Source: Sarcophilus harrisii (taxonomy: Eukaryota; Chordata; Mammalia; Dasyuromorphia; Dasyuridae). Taken from it: DNA of 64,000 bases. The first letter of the stretch is position 1. The number at the start of each line of letters is the position of its first letter. The notes beneath the pieces are model-generated. The model saw only the letters and a program-made list of their open reading frames with translations. It made no database searches and was not told the origin of the DNA. This document shows positions 13,390-22,916 of this stretch, in pieces. Position numbers and translations under genes: made by a program. The stretch spans positions 599,179,318 through 599,243,317 of the forward strand of contig NC_045426.1 in NCBI RefSeq assembly GCF_902635505.1. Reading direction: 5' to 3'.

Positions 13390-13411
13390 TTCACCAATTT
13401 TGTTTCCCTGC

Positions 13412-13424
13412 AGAAAAAGAGATT
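13412..13424. repeat. 13 bp target-site duplication, right copy
   Basis: Second copy of AGAAAAAGAGATT, identical to 7786-7798. Confidence 0.9.
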
Positions 13425-14525
13425 AAAGGAATTAAATTAGCTAATAAGGAACCCAAATTATCCCTCTTTACAGATGATATTATGGCATTCTTAGAGAACC
13501 TTAGAGAATCAACCAAAATTATTAGATATAATCTACAACTTTAGCAAAGTTGCAGGATACAAAATGAATCCACATAAATCATCAACATTTTTATACATCA
13601 CTAATAAAATCCAACAGCAAGAGATATGAAGAGAAATTCTATTTAAAATGACAGTTATATAATTTTGATTATACTGAGTTAAAAAAATTTTTAACAACCA
13701 AAACTAATGCAGAGAAGATTAGAAGGGAAACAATAAACTGGGAAACATTTTTACATTCAAGTGTTCTGATGAAGCCTCATTTCTAAAATATATATAAATA
13801 ATTGCCTCAAATTTATATAAATTCAAGTCATTTTTCAGTTGATAAATGATCTAAGGATATGAACAATTTTTAGATGAAGAAATTGGAACTATTTTTAGTC
13901 ATATGAAAAGGTGCTCTAAATCAGATGAGAGAAATAGAAATTAAGACAACTCTGAGACACCACTACCCACCTCTCAGATTGGCTAAGCTGAGAGGAATTG
14001 AACAACTAATGTTAGAGGGGATATGAAAAAACTGGCACACTAATATATTGTTGTTGGCACTGTGAATGGATCCAACTATCTGGAGAATAATTTGGAGCTA
14101 TGATCAAAAAGTTATAAAACTGTTCATATCCTTTCATCTAGCAATGTTTCTACTGGGCTCATATACCAAAGATAACTTTTTTAAAAAGAGATCTTAAAGG
14201 ATGGAAAGGGACCCATATGTGCAAAAATGTTTGTGGCAGCACTTTTCATAGTGGGAAGAAACTGGAAATGAAATAGATGCCTATCAGTTGTAGAATATTT
14301 CTATAAATTATGGTATATAAATATTATCATTCTGTAAGAAATGACCAGCAGGGTGATTTCAGAGAAACTTGCAGAGACCCATATTAACTGATACTAAGTG
14401 AAGTGTGTAGATTCAGATCCAATTGTTCAGTGCTGAAGAGAGCCATCTACACCCACAGAGAGGACTGTGGCAACTGAGTATGGTTTACAACATAGCATTT
14501 TCATTCTTAAAAATAATAATTTTTT
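13425..14525 (+). mobile_element. Older LINE-1, second part (RT to 3' UTR)
   Basis: Resumes the plus L1 of 6246-7785 at 'aaaggaattaaatt', passes the RT active-site region (LFTDDIMAF near 13470), has a large internal loss near 13660-13690, and continues through the ORF2 C-terminus into the 3' UTR, ending near 14525. It is more diverged than neighbouring copies, which agrees with its role as host for later insertions. Confidence 0.8.
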
Positions 14526-15335
14526 TCCTTGGATGAAGCTCTAATTATAATATTTTATATGCTGAATTCTCAAAAAATATTTTAGGGTTTATATTCATTT
14601 GGGGGATATTTATTATTTGTTAGTTTATTAAAGACAATGTAATTCTGCTGCATAATTATGTTCACCAGAATTAGTTTTGGTAAGTATTTATTTGATGTTA
14701 ATTTATGCAATGGCTTGTAATCATATGGTATTTAATATTTGCTATTTTCTTATGATACTTTTACCAATCAAAATAAATCCAGTATCATAAAGAATGACAT
14801 TTTTATAATTTTGCCTTGCATTCCTACATTTCTTTGTATCACTGATACTTTTGTATCAGTTTTAATTTTACCTTACAACCTTCCATTTCTTTGTATCACT
14901 GATAGTTTTGTATCATTACCTTATATCCCTCCATTTTTGTGTATTCAAAAATTTGAATTTTGTACATCGATTGCCAATATGTTTGTCAGTTGAACAAATG
15001 TGAATGTTAAAACATGTTTGTATTCATTTTTAGACATGAACCATTTCAGACTCTATTTAAAGATGGGTAAATATTTGTTATATTTAATAAATACTAATTT
15101 GTATATTTATTGTTGTGATTTACAATTGCCCTATGATCTAAGATCTGCGTTAGAGTAACAAATCATAATTCTTCAATCTGTCTCTCGGTGAGTTCGGAAT
15201 ACTATTTGAATAACATTTTTCTTGGCTCCTTGGCCCCCATTTCCATTTTGATTGTTCTCTATATTTAAGGTCAGGTGGGTAGCAAATGTTTTGCCCTACA
15301 CAAGCAAAACTCAGAGAATTCTACAAAAAAAATAA
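14526..15335. other. Unclassified AT-rich DNA
   Basis: No L1, SINE or convincing gene in about 810 bases. It contains a short three-fold imperfect repeat at 14811-14945. The 3' part (15120-15330) has a composition that could fit an old LTR, but I cannot support a boundary or family. Confidence 0.5.
14811..14945. repeat. Three-fold imperfect tandem repeat (about 50-58 bp)
   Basis: The string 'tttctttgtatcactgata' occurs at about 14829 and 14887 with similar flanks (CCTTGCATTCC / CCTTACAACC / CCTTATATCC). The third unit is partial. In one frame it gives repeated LPxxPxFLCITDxFVS, but nothing else suggests a gene. Confidence 0.6.
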
Positions 15336-15653
15336 ATTAACTGCCATATTAGTTTCTAATTTTCCAAGCAATTTTTGTCAAACAGTAATTTCTTATCCCA
15401 AAAGCTGGGGTCTTTGGGTTTGTCAAAGACTAGGTTCCTATAGTTGTTGACTGTTTTGTCCCTTGAACCTAACCTATTCCACTGATCAACTAATCTATTC
15501 CTTAGCCAATACCAAATGGTTTTGGTAACTGCTGCTCTATAATATAATTTTAGATTTGGTACACCTAAGCCACCTTCATTTGATTTTTTTTTCATTAATT
15601 CCCTTGAAATTCTTGACCTTTTGTTTTTCCATATGAATTTTGTTGTTATTTTG
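15336..15653 (-). mobile_element. Inverted 5' segment of a twin-primed LINE-1
   Basis: Minus-strand ORF2 (15356-15595 reads [35 protein letters not shown]). In L1 order it lies immediately upstream of the plus segment that follows, with about 36 bases shared at the junction point. This is the standard outcome of twin priming during target-primed reverse transcription. Confidence 0.8.
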
Positions 15654-17006
15654 TTATTGACAAAAATTGATGGGAAAATTGGAAACTAATATGGAAGAAA
15701 CTAGGCACTGATCCATACTTAACGCCGTACACCAAGATAAGGTCAAAATGGGTTCATGACCTAGGCATTAAGAATGAAATTATTAATAAATTAGAGGAAC
15801 ACAGGATAGTTTACCTCTCAGACCTGTGGAAGGGGAAGGGATTTATAACCAAAGCAGAACTAGAATCAACATACAAAAAAAGCTTTGACTAAACAAACTG
15901 AAAGTTTTTGTACAAACAAAACTTAATGCAGACAAGATAAGAAGGGAAGCAAAAATGGGAAAAATTTTACAGTCAAAGGTTCTATAAAGGCCCCATTTCC
16001 AAAATATATGAAATTAACACTAATTTATAACAAGCCATTCTCCAATTGAAAAATGGTCAAAGGATATGAACAACAATTCTCAGATGAAGTGAAATATTTC
16101 TAGTCATATGAAAAAGATGCCCAAGTCATTATTAATCAGAAAGAAATTAAACAACTCTAAGTACACCACCTTGATTCAAGATGGACAGGAAAAAAATATG
16201 ATTGTTGGAGGGGATCGGAAAACTGGGAATTGATCTGTTGGTGGGGTTGTGAATGAACCAAACATTCTGGAGAGTAGTTTGGAACTATGTCAAAAAGACA
16301 AACTTGGATACCTTTGATCCACGTGTACTAGCAATCCCAAAGAGATACTAAAGAAGGGAAAGGGACCGTGGGAGAATGTTTGTAGCCTCATTTAGTGGTG
16401 AAACTGAAACGAATGGGTCCATAGTTGAGAAGGCTGAATAAATTGTGGTATATGAATATTATGGAATATTTTGTTCTGTAAGAAATAAACGGATGATTTC
16501 AGAAAGGCCTGGAGAACTTAAGAACGTCGAGTGAAATAGAGGACCCGGAGATCATTATAACTTCAACAACAGTACTATATGATGACCAGTTCTGATGGAT
16601 GGCCATCCTCAGCAATGAGATCAACCAAATCATTTCCAATGGAATAATGAACTAACAGCTAACCCAAAGAAAGAACTTGGGAGATGAATAAAACCAACAT
16701 TGAATTTAATCCCATTTTTGCCCACCCATTTTTGATTTCCTTCAAAGCTAAGGTACAATATTTCAGAGTCTAATTCTTTTGCAGAAAATAAAGGTTTGGT
16801 ATTTCATTGTTATATAATTTATATTTTAAATATTTTAAATCACTGGTTCCGCCATCTGGGGGAGGGTGGGGGGTAGAGGGAAAAATTGGAACAAGAATTT
16901 TTCTTGAATTTAAATTTATAATATCCTGTAAATTAAAGGCTAAAATAAAAAAAAAAATAAAAAAAAAAAAAAAAAAAATAAAAAAAAAAAAAAAAAAAAA
17001 AAAAAA
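15654..17006 (+). mobile_element. 3' segment of the twin-primed LINE-1 with long poly-A
   Basis: Plus-strand ORF2 C-terminus and 3' UTR, ending in A-rich tract 16942-17006. From about 15860 on, it shows many small deletions, clearly more than other copies of the same region (for example 401-1475). Confidence 0.85.
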
Positions 17007-17097
17007 CAAAGTCAGATCAAAACTTCAAGACAAATTCCCATACATGTTTTGCAATAAAAAAGCTATAATAAAATAAAGTTTATATAAACTTATATAA
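17007..17097 (+). mobile_element. LINE-1 3' terminal scrap and AT-rich spacer
   Basis: 17030-17075 resembles the very end of an L1 3' UTR (compare 57140-57190, 'aataaaaagctataataaaa'). The rest is AT-rich spacer before the mitochondrial block. Confidence 0.5.
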
Positions 17098-17119
17098 AAT
17101 AAATAAAGTTTAACTTTTA

Positions 17120-17309
17120 AACTAATAAGATTAAAAGGTAATAAGATATTGAGAATATATGGAAGTGGGTAAAGTAATGTTATAAGAATAAATAAGGACA
17201 ATAATGCCTTCGAAAAGGAGGGTGGATATTAGGTGTGACGATAGAAACACTGACTAGAGCTAGTGCAAAAGCTACGATAAGGTTTATGTTAATGGAAAAT
17301 AAGGTATTC
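17120..17309 (-). pseudogene. ND4L: mt ND4L, partial
   Basis: Complex I subunit remnant. The reverse complement shows MNLMVAFALALVSVSI followed by YRSHLMST-LLCLEG text with small losses. Homology fades near 17120-17150, so the C-terminal third is absent; this is the left edge of the NUMT. Confidence 0.75.
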
Positions 17310-17311
17310 AT

Positions 17312-17378
17312 GGGTTGATCCATGATTTATTGATCGAAATCAATTATCTTAAAGATTAAAACCTATTCAGTTCACCAA
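17312..17378 (-). pseudogene. mt tRNA-Arg (TCG)
   Basis: The reverse complement has the anticodon loop GATTTCGATC between ND3 and ND4L, its usual place. Confidence 0.75.
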
Positions 17379-17379
17379 G

Positions 17380-17680
17380 GCCTTTAAAATTCGTATCTAG
17401 GGCCTCCTGTCATAGAATGATGATGAAATATGATAGGAAGAGAATAGTATTAGTAGTAGGTAATTGGATGCCTAGGGAAGGGTAGGAGGAGGGGTTTTCT
17501 CAAAAAAAGAATGTAATAGCTACTAGGAAGAATTTTATAGAAAGGGTAGGGGGCAGATCCTAGGGGGTCAAAGCCACACTATATGGGCGATTTTTCTAGA
17601 TATGATATAATTGTGGGTAATCAAAAAGGCAATTAGTACTACACGGTTGCTGGGAGAGTTGATTAAAGGTGTTATTAGGT
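17380..17680 (-). pseudogene. ND3: mt ND3
   Basis: Complex I subunit remnant of about 300 bases; the normal gene is about 348. The conserved GFDPLGSARLPFS block and the later LLLPLPWAIQ block can be read on the minus strand only by changing frame, because of small base losses. It lies between tRNA-Gly and tRNA-Arg as expected. Confidence 0.75.
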
Positions 17681-17683
17681 TTT

Positions 17684-17747
17684 ATTTTTTTTCTGGTGTT
17701 ACCCGAACTTAATGATTGGAAATCAGTATACAATTATACTAGAAAAA
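17684..17747 (-). pseudogene. mt tRNA-Gly (TCC)
   Basis: Anticodon TCC is the reverse complement of 17718-17720, in loop GATTTCCAATC; sits between COX3 and ND3. Confidence 0.8.
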
Positions 17748-18432
17748 TAAGCCCCATCGTGAAAAAAATATGGAATAATCATACAAATCTACGAAGTGTC
17801 AGATTTCGGACAGCTTCAAATCCAAAATGATGTGATGTGAATGGTAAAAAGTTGTCGATAAGGTACATTAGGGAATAGAGAACCAATAAACAAAGCCTGG
17901 AAGCCTGTTGCCAAAGAATGGATCCGTAAATCCTTCAGAGATAGTAAAGGGGCTTCATAATTTTGTAGCTTGAGAATTGTAAAGTACAAACCTAACAATA
18001 GTAGTTGTTGACTGAATTATTTGTTTGCCCTTCTATTAGGCTATGATGGGTCAAGTGATAAAACACCTGGACGCCGGAGAATAGCTGTATTTAAAGTGGT
18101 ATTTAGTGGGTTAAGGGATGACCCGGGCCACAGCCTCCTAGTTCTAAGGCGGGGACAGGCTTAGGTGAAACAGAAAAAGCCTAGGAAAAAAAAGACTTCT
18201 GATGTGATGGGTTATGCCGTGCGCGGACCTTTTTTGGACTAGGTGTGATGGGTAGGTGTTCTCGAAATATCCCCACGGTATTTGTTAGAAGTATGGTTGA
18301 AAGTCCCATAAATAGGGCAGGGTAGATGGAAATGAAATCATATGATTATTCTGGGTTAAGGTAGAGTGATATAGCCCTGTTAGTGTCATGGCTAGGATTT
18401 ACTATGTGGTAGGCATGGGTTTGGTGGGTCAT
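17748..18432 (-). pseudogene. COX3: mt COX3
   Basis: Cytochrome c oxidase subunit 3 remnant. The minus strand starts with ATG at 18432-18430 and reads MTHQTHAYHMVNPS. The conserved LSPTPELGG-CWP block is near 18120-18160. Length is about 685 against about 784 in the normal gene, and many small indels break the frame. Confidence 0.85.
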
Positions 18433-18484
18433 TAAATCATTATATATTATAATATTAATATGTAATTTGTTTATTATTAAATAT

Positions 18485-19095
18485 AAATTACTAGCAGGGT
18501 GAAGACATGTTGAATTATAGCTACATAACTCTAAGATGGTTGGGAGGAAGAGAAAATAATGATGAGGAACACAATGTTAATAAACTAATGCTAAAGCAGC
18601 AGGCTAATAAGATGAATTAGTGGGACCAGAGGATTTGCTGTCAATCGGACTCCAATGCCAGTGGCTGAATAAAAAGGCTAATAGTCTCAATAATAATTGT
18701 ATAGGGATAAGAAGTTTGGGTTCCTTGTGGTGGAAATGGGCTAATAGGTTTTTGGTTTGTTTGAAAAGCCTAGAATACGGTTGCTATTCAGAGGGATACT
18801 ATGCTAATTTTATTGAAAGTTGGTTTGTTGGGGTGAATGAATGAAAAAAGGCCTAAAAGGTTGGTTGGGGATAAAAGAATAAGAGTTATATATGGGCCGT
18901 GCGACCTAGGTTATTATTATTGTTATTTTTGTTTGTAATCGGGATGAGTCAGATTTGTAGTATTTGGATTGGGATTAGGAGTCAACGCTTGGGGTGTTGT
19001 AAAATGAGACAAGGGATTTAATAATTGGTAAAGTAGGAAATCCTATAAAGTAGGGAGATGAAAGGGGCAAATAAATTTTCGTTCTTTTTTCTCCA
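18485..19095 (-). pseudogene. ATP6: mt ATP6
   Basis: F1Fo ATP synthase subunit a remnant. The N-terminus NENLFAPFIS is readable at about 19055-19085, and the C-terminal HVFTLLVSLYL text near 18480-18510. An AT-rich stretch of about 45 bases (18435-18480) lies between its end and COX3, where the two genes normally abut. Confidence 0.8.
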
Positions 19096-19236
19096 GGGAA
19101 ATGGGATTTTGGGAGTTTGAGGATTTCTTCTGGAGGATAAATATGATTTTTCAATACCTGAGTTGTAGTTGGAAAAGCAGAAAATATTAATGATAGTTAA
19201 GCCCGGCAATTGAAACTTGATGTTTCTTTGAGGCAT
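19050..19236 (-). pseudogene. ATP8: mt ATP8
   Basis: Small Fo subunit remnant beginning with ATG at 19236-19234 (MPQ...), overlapping the start of ATP6 as in all mammals. Confidence 0.7.
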
Positions 19237-19300
19237 AGCTTTGAGGGGTGTTAAACCCTTAAATACCTAAGTATTATTAAGGGATTTTTCAAAATTTTGT
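19237..19300 (-). pseudogene. COX2-ATP8 spacer (site of the degenerate marsupial tRNA-Lys)
   Basis: A normal tRNA-Lys cloverleaf is not apparent. In marsupials this locus is known to be degenerate. Noise in the sequence prevents a firm statement. Confidence 0.4.
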
Positions 19301-19906
19301 ATTATGTGTGATCAATTTTCAAAATATTTTGATGATATTTCTATCATGGGTATAAAGCGGATTAGAACCACAAATCTCTGACATTGACCGAAATAGCCCC
19401 GGGGCGTGAAGGTCAGGGTGGCTTGGTTTTTCGTCCAGGAAAGCCGCTTTTAGTCCCAAAAATACTGTTCATGCGTGTAGAACATCTTCTGATGAGATTA
19501 ATTTCAATTTAGTTCTATAGGAAGAACTATCATTTCAACTTCTGTAGTCGCAGCTGTCCGGATTTAAGTCTTGAGTTGGTACCAGAGAGTCAAAAGAAAG
19601 GTCTTCAAGTATATTGTGCTTCAGTATCATTGATGACCATACTTTAACTGTGAGATAGGGGTTAAAATTTCCAAAAGAGAATGGGGGGAAGGGCAATTAG
19701 GACTAAATAATTGGGTAGGATTGTTCAAATGGTTTCTACTTCTTGAGCGTTATAGTACTAGTATGCGTTAGTTTTTTTTATATTAAAATTAATAGTAAAG
19801 CCCAAAGAACTAATTAAGAAGACGATTATTAGTTAGATCATGGAAGATATGTTTCTTCTATAATGGGGAAGTAGCATCTTGAAAGTAGCTGTATAGGATA
19901 TGGCAT
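19290..19906 (-). pseudogene. COX2: mt COX2
   Basis: Cytochrome c oxidase subunit 2 remnant. ATG at 19906-19904 reads MPYPMQ-L and QDATS; near the end SEICGSN (about 19350-19380) carries the Cu-A site Cys region, followed by KYFENW. Length is about 617 against 684. Confidence 0.85.
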
Positions 19907-19909
19907 GCT

Positions 19910-19972
19910 AAGATATACAGGGTAAAACCGTAATTTAACATGGCAAAGAAATTATTATTACTAATATCTTTT
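19910..19972 (-). pseudogene. mt tRNA-Asp with GCC anticodon in the DNA
   Basis: Reverse complement AAGATATTAGTAA...CTTTGCCATGTTAAATTAC...TATATCT. The anticodon position (complement of 19942-19944) reads GCC, not GTC. In marsupial mitochondria this C is edited to U in the tRNA, so the genomic GCC is the expected marsupial form. Confidence 0.85.
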
Positions 19973-19973
19973 G

Positions 19974-20038
19974 GAGAAAGTCATAATGGGGGGTTGACTT
20001 GAAATCAACTTTTGGGGTTCGACCCTTCCTTTCTTGTT
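19974..20038 (+). pseudogene. mt tRNA-Ser(UCN)
   Basis: Close match to the mammalian gene: GAAAGTCATAATGGGGGG then GGTTGACTTGAAATCAAC, anticodon TGA, and GGGTTCGA-like arm. Encoded on the other mitochondrial strand, hence plus here. Confidence 0.9.
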
Positions 20039-20044
20039 TTGTTT

Positions 20045-21445
20045 GCTTTGATGAAGACTGGTTGTTCAAACGTATGATATGGAGGAGGGCAACCTGAAAT
20101 TAATGTTAGTAGTAGTTAATTTCAAAGATACCTTTCGTTTGGATGGAATGCTTCCAGATAATAATACTATGAGAATTACGGCGTAAGAGAATGAAGGGGA
20201 TTGAGGATAAATATTTCATGCTGTATAAATCTGGGTAGTCTGAGTATCGTCAGGTATTCCTGAGGTCCTAGAAGTGTTTGGGGAAAAAGGTTATATTGGC
20301 CCACAAATATAATAGAAAGTAATTTTTGTGGGTGTCATTTAGTATATAGCCTGTGAATAAAGGGAATAGTGGACAAAGCCTCCTATGATAGAAAAGCACA
20401 CCCAAGATAAGGCGTGTGGAAGGAGCTACCGAATATGTTCAAAGAACAATATCTAAGGATGAGTTGTAATACGATTCCTTAGGCTCCAATTGTAAAGAAA
20501 AATAAAGCCTAGGGCTCATAATAATTTGTTGGAGACCATTTAAATTTTCCATGCAATGTAGCTAATCAACTTACTTTTACGCCTGTGGAATAAAAATCAG
20601 GGGCTGATGGAAATATGCTCTGTGTCAACGCTAAACCTACGGTGAATATGTGATGAGTCTACAAAAAACCTAGGAAGCCAATAGATATTTTGCTCAGTTG
20701 CCTATATCCGAAAGGTTCTTTTTTACCCATGAAAAAATGAGATTATTCCGGTGGTAAAATTAGAAATAAACTTCGGGGTGACCAAAAAATCAGAATAAAT
20801 GTTGGATTAGGGTCTCCTCCTCCAGCAGGATCAAAGAAGTTGTATTTAGATTGGTCTGTTAGTAGCATTGTAATGCCGCCGCTAGCACGGAATGAAAGTA
20901 GAAGGAGCACTGCTTAATATCACTGATCAGACAAATAGTGGTGTTTGATATTGAGATATAGCAGGGGTTTATGTTAATAATAGTTGTAATAAAGTTGATA
21001 GCACCAGAATGGATGAAATACCGCTAGGTGAAGTGGGAAAATAGCAAATCTACAGAGGCCCTGCGTGAGCTAGGTTACCTGCTGGGGGAAAACTTTATCC
21101 GTCCCAGCTCCGGCCTCAAGGTCGAAATGCAAGGAGAAGAAGGAATGAGGAGGTAGTAGTCAGAAGCTTATATTATTTATTCGAGGAAATGTTGTCAGGG
21201 GGCCCAATTATTAGGGAACTAATCGTTTCCAAAACCTCCAATTTAAATAGGCATAACCATGAAAAAATTATAAGAAGGCGGGGCAGTTACGATTACATTG
21301 TAGATCGATCTTCTTCCGATAAGGGTGCCTGGTTGACCTGCTCCGGTTAAGAGACTTAGAGGTGCCAATTGCCTGCTCATGCCCGTAAATAAAGAGTTCC
21401 ATTTTTATGATTAGTAAGAAAAGTCATCGAGTAATGAAATAGGTA
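20045..21445 (-). pseudogene. COX1: mt COX1
   Basis: Cytochrome c oxidase subunit 1 remnant. The minus strand begins with FITRWLFSTNHK at about 21400-21441. The heme-copper centre region [26 protein letters not shown] is recognisable at about 20600-20690, and VYPPLAGN near 21080. About 1,400 bases against about 1,545 normally; many frame breaks. Confidence 0.88.
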
Positions 21446-21502
21446 AAATTGAGATAAGCATTGAACTTAAATTCAAAGACAGAGATAGATCTCTTTTGCC
21501 AC
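21441..21502 (+). pseudogene. mt tRNA-Tyr
   Basis: GGTAAAATTGAGATAAGCATTGAACTTAAATTC. The G of the anticodon GTA appears lost. Confidence 0.8.
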
Positions 21503-21505
21503 AAA

Positions 21506-21570
21506 ACGAAGCCAAAATGTTAAGGGCTTATGTTAATTAAGAAATAGTAGGATAAAACCTTCCAGTTTAG
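21506..21570 (+). pseudogene. mt tRNA-Asn (GTT)
   Basis: Anticodon loop TATGTTAATTA. It follows tRNA-Tyr directly, without tRNA-Cys between, which is the marsupial and not the placental order. Confidence 0.75.
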
Positions 21571-21597
21571 AGGAAAGGGTTTATTAAGATCCCGACT

Positions 21598-21622
21598 CCC
21601 GCCTTTTTTCTTGTAAGGCGGG
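21598..21622. other. mt light-strand replication origin hairpin (OL) copy
   Basis: An 8 bp stem CCCGCCTT (21598-21605) / AAGGCGGG (21615-21622) with a 9-base T-rich loop, between tRNA-Asn and tRNA-Trp, matches the mammalian OL hairpin. Confidence 0.85.
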
Positions 21623-21629
21623 GCTCTGA

Positions 21630-21694
21630 TCTTCAAAAAGGGGGATTTACACCTGCTTAAGGCTTTGAAGGCCTTTTCTTTTTGAACCCAAGCC
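21630..21694 (-). pseudogene. mt tRNA-Trp (TCA)
   Basis: Reverse complement GGCCTTCAAAGCC; anticodon TCA is the complement of 21666-21668. Confidence 0.8.
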
Positions 21695-21755
21695 TTTAGT
21701 AGCCTAAGATTGATTAGTTGTTGCAAATTGAAAAGTAGCTTGGCCCAGGGCTTTG
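21692..21755 (+). pseudogene. mt tRNA-Cys (GCA)
   Basis: GTTGTTGCAAATTG with GCA at 21723-21725; placed between tRNA-Trp and tRNA-Ala. Confidence 0.75.
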
Positions 21756-21820
21756 TGAAACATTAATTAAAGTGTTGTTTGACGATTGATGCAGGATAAA
21801 GTCTTGTGTTCAGTTGGGAG
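21753..21820 (+). pseudogene. mt tRNA-Ala
   Basis: GGGCTT...AATTAAAGTG...GTTTGACGATTGATGCAG resembles the mammalian gene; the anticodon TGC has a base missing or changed. Confidence 0.65.
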
Positions 21821-22726
21821 AGTGTAATAAAAGTGGGGGTGAGGGGAAGAGGTTGGAATTACTGTTGCTGTTGGGATTAGTATAGTAATTTGTTTGGATT
21901 GGTAATTGTTTTTTGGTTATTGGTGGATGGTTATGAGGTGGATGATAAGTCGTATATAGAAGAAGAGGTTTAGTAGGGCGGATGGGCTATTAGGTGGCGG
22001 CGATTTGGCAATTATTAGTTCAAAATAAGCCATTTGGGATGAAACCGGGGGGAGGTATTCCCGGAAGAAGAAAGTAGGATGATGATTTGTTGTGGCGGAT
22101 TTATTTCAACCTCAAAGTTTAATTTTGGTAACGTTTTGTGGTTAAGTTCGAAATAAGTTGGGTACTATGATATAAATAGTAAGGATAATGGTTAGATAGG
22201 GTTGATTTGAAAAAATTATTCAGCCATGTGGGAATGGATAAGTAGAATCTTTCGTAGGTGGGTTTGGTTAAGGCCTCCTCAACCTCCCACTAAGGTAGAT
22301 AGGATCGCTAGTATAATTAGGATTTTTATGTTTAGGTGAGGGGCGATTTGGAAGAGGCAGTTGGCGTTTTGCCAGTTAAAAAATTATTCCTGTTAGTAGT
22401 GGAATTCTTTGTGTTCTTCTACCCGAATGGAAGGCAAGACCTAATTTGAAGAGTAAGGTTATTGCGATGGGGCTCAATTATCTGGTTGAATTAAGGTTCA
22501 TTGGTTTGTTGATCCGTTGAAATAATGGCAAATATTATTACTATAGAGGGTAGATTGTGGGGAAATATTTTGTGGCGCTTCATTTCGTGGATTTTTAGGG
22601 GTTATTATTGGAATGATAGCTAATGTTGATTTCTAATCCTATTCAGGCTGTGAATCAGTGTGCTGAAAATAGTTGGCAGGTTCCATAAAAAGACTTGGTT
22701 TAAAATAGTAATTACATAGGGGACAT
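21821..22726 (-). pseudogene. ND2: mt ND2
   Basis: Complex I subunit remnant, ATG at 22726-22724 (MSPYVITILN). About 906 bases against about 1,044. The remainder is too noisy for a continuous frame; position between tRNA-Met and tRNA-Ala supports the call. Confidence 0.75.
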
Positions 22727-22791
22727 TAGTATGGGGGGTGGAACCAACATTTTTCGGGTATCCCGATAATTATTTATGACCTTACTAGGAT
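22727..22791 (-). pseudogene. mt tRNA-Met
   Basis: Reverse complement AGTAAGGTCATAAATAATTATCGGGATACCCGAAAAATGTTGGTT; one base of the CAT loop is missing. Confidence 0.85.
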
Positions 22792-22853
22792 GTGGGTGTA
22801 AGGGAGCACAAGGATTTTAGTTCTTTGGTATAGGTTCAAGTCCATTGTCCTAG
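22784..22853 (+). pseudogene. mt tRNA-Gln
   Basis: CTAGGATGTGGGTGTAAG...GATTTTAGTTC...GTTCAAGTCC...GTCCTAG keeps acceptor, D and T arms. Confidence 0.85.
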
Positions 22854-22916
22854 AAATAAGGGGCTTGCACCTCTTATTTATCCTATCAAGATAATTCTTT
22901 TGTCGAATATTTCTAT
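22854..22916 (-). pseudogene. mt tRNA-Ile (GAT)
   Basis: Reverse complement AGAAATATTCGACAAAAGAATTATCTTGATAGGATAAATAAGAGG; anticodon GAT visible. Confidence 0.85.

Larger units (their letters stand above)
7799..13411 (-). mobile_element. Nearly full-length LINE-1 (lacks only 5' UTR and start of ORF1)
   Basis: On the minus strand, in order: part of the ORF1 coiled coil (13096-13389), the ORF1 RNA-binding region (12445-12714), the ORF2 endonuclease (11527-11790 with NIYAP and GDLN; 11256-11438 with SDHDAI), RT fingers (10508-10720), the RT catalytic stretch with ADDMM (9631-9942), the post-RT region (9183-9482), the C-terminus (8407-9280) and a 3' UTR ending in poly-T at 7799-7803. The 5' end is truncated inside ORF1. 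ORF1 and ORF2 are broken by many small indels, so the copy is dead. Perfect 13 bp flanking repeats show one clean insertion. Confidence 0.92.

Noticed and set aside
13145-13544. Plus-strand repeated Phe/Ser frames suggesting a membrane repeat protein
   Set aside because: Antisense of the ORF1 coiled-coil tandem repeat, running on into host L1 across the insertion edge.
14739-14993. 84-codon frame with LPxxPxFLCITD repeats
   Set aside because: Created by a short DNA tandem repeat in AT-rich sequence, without other coding evidence.
16770-17076. Frames of 79 and 89 codons, one almost all Phe, one almost all Lys
   Set aside because: They are translations of the L1 poly-A tract on the two strands.
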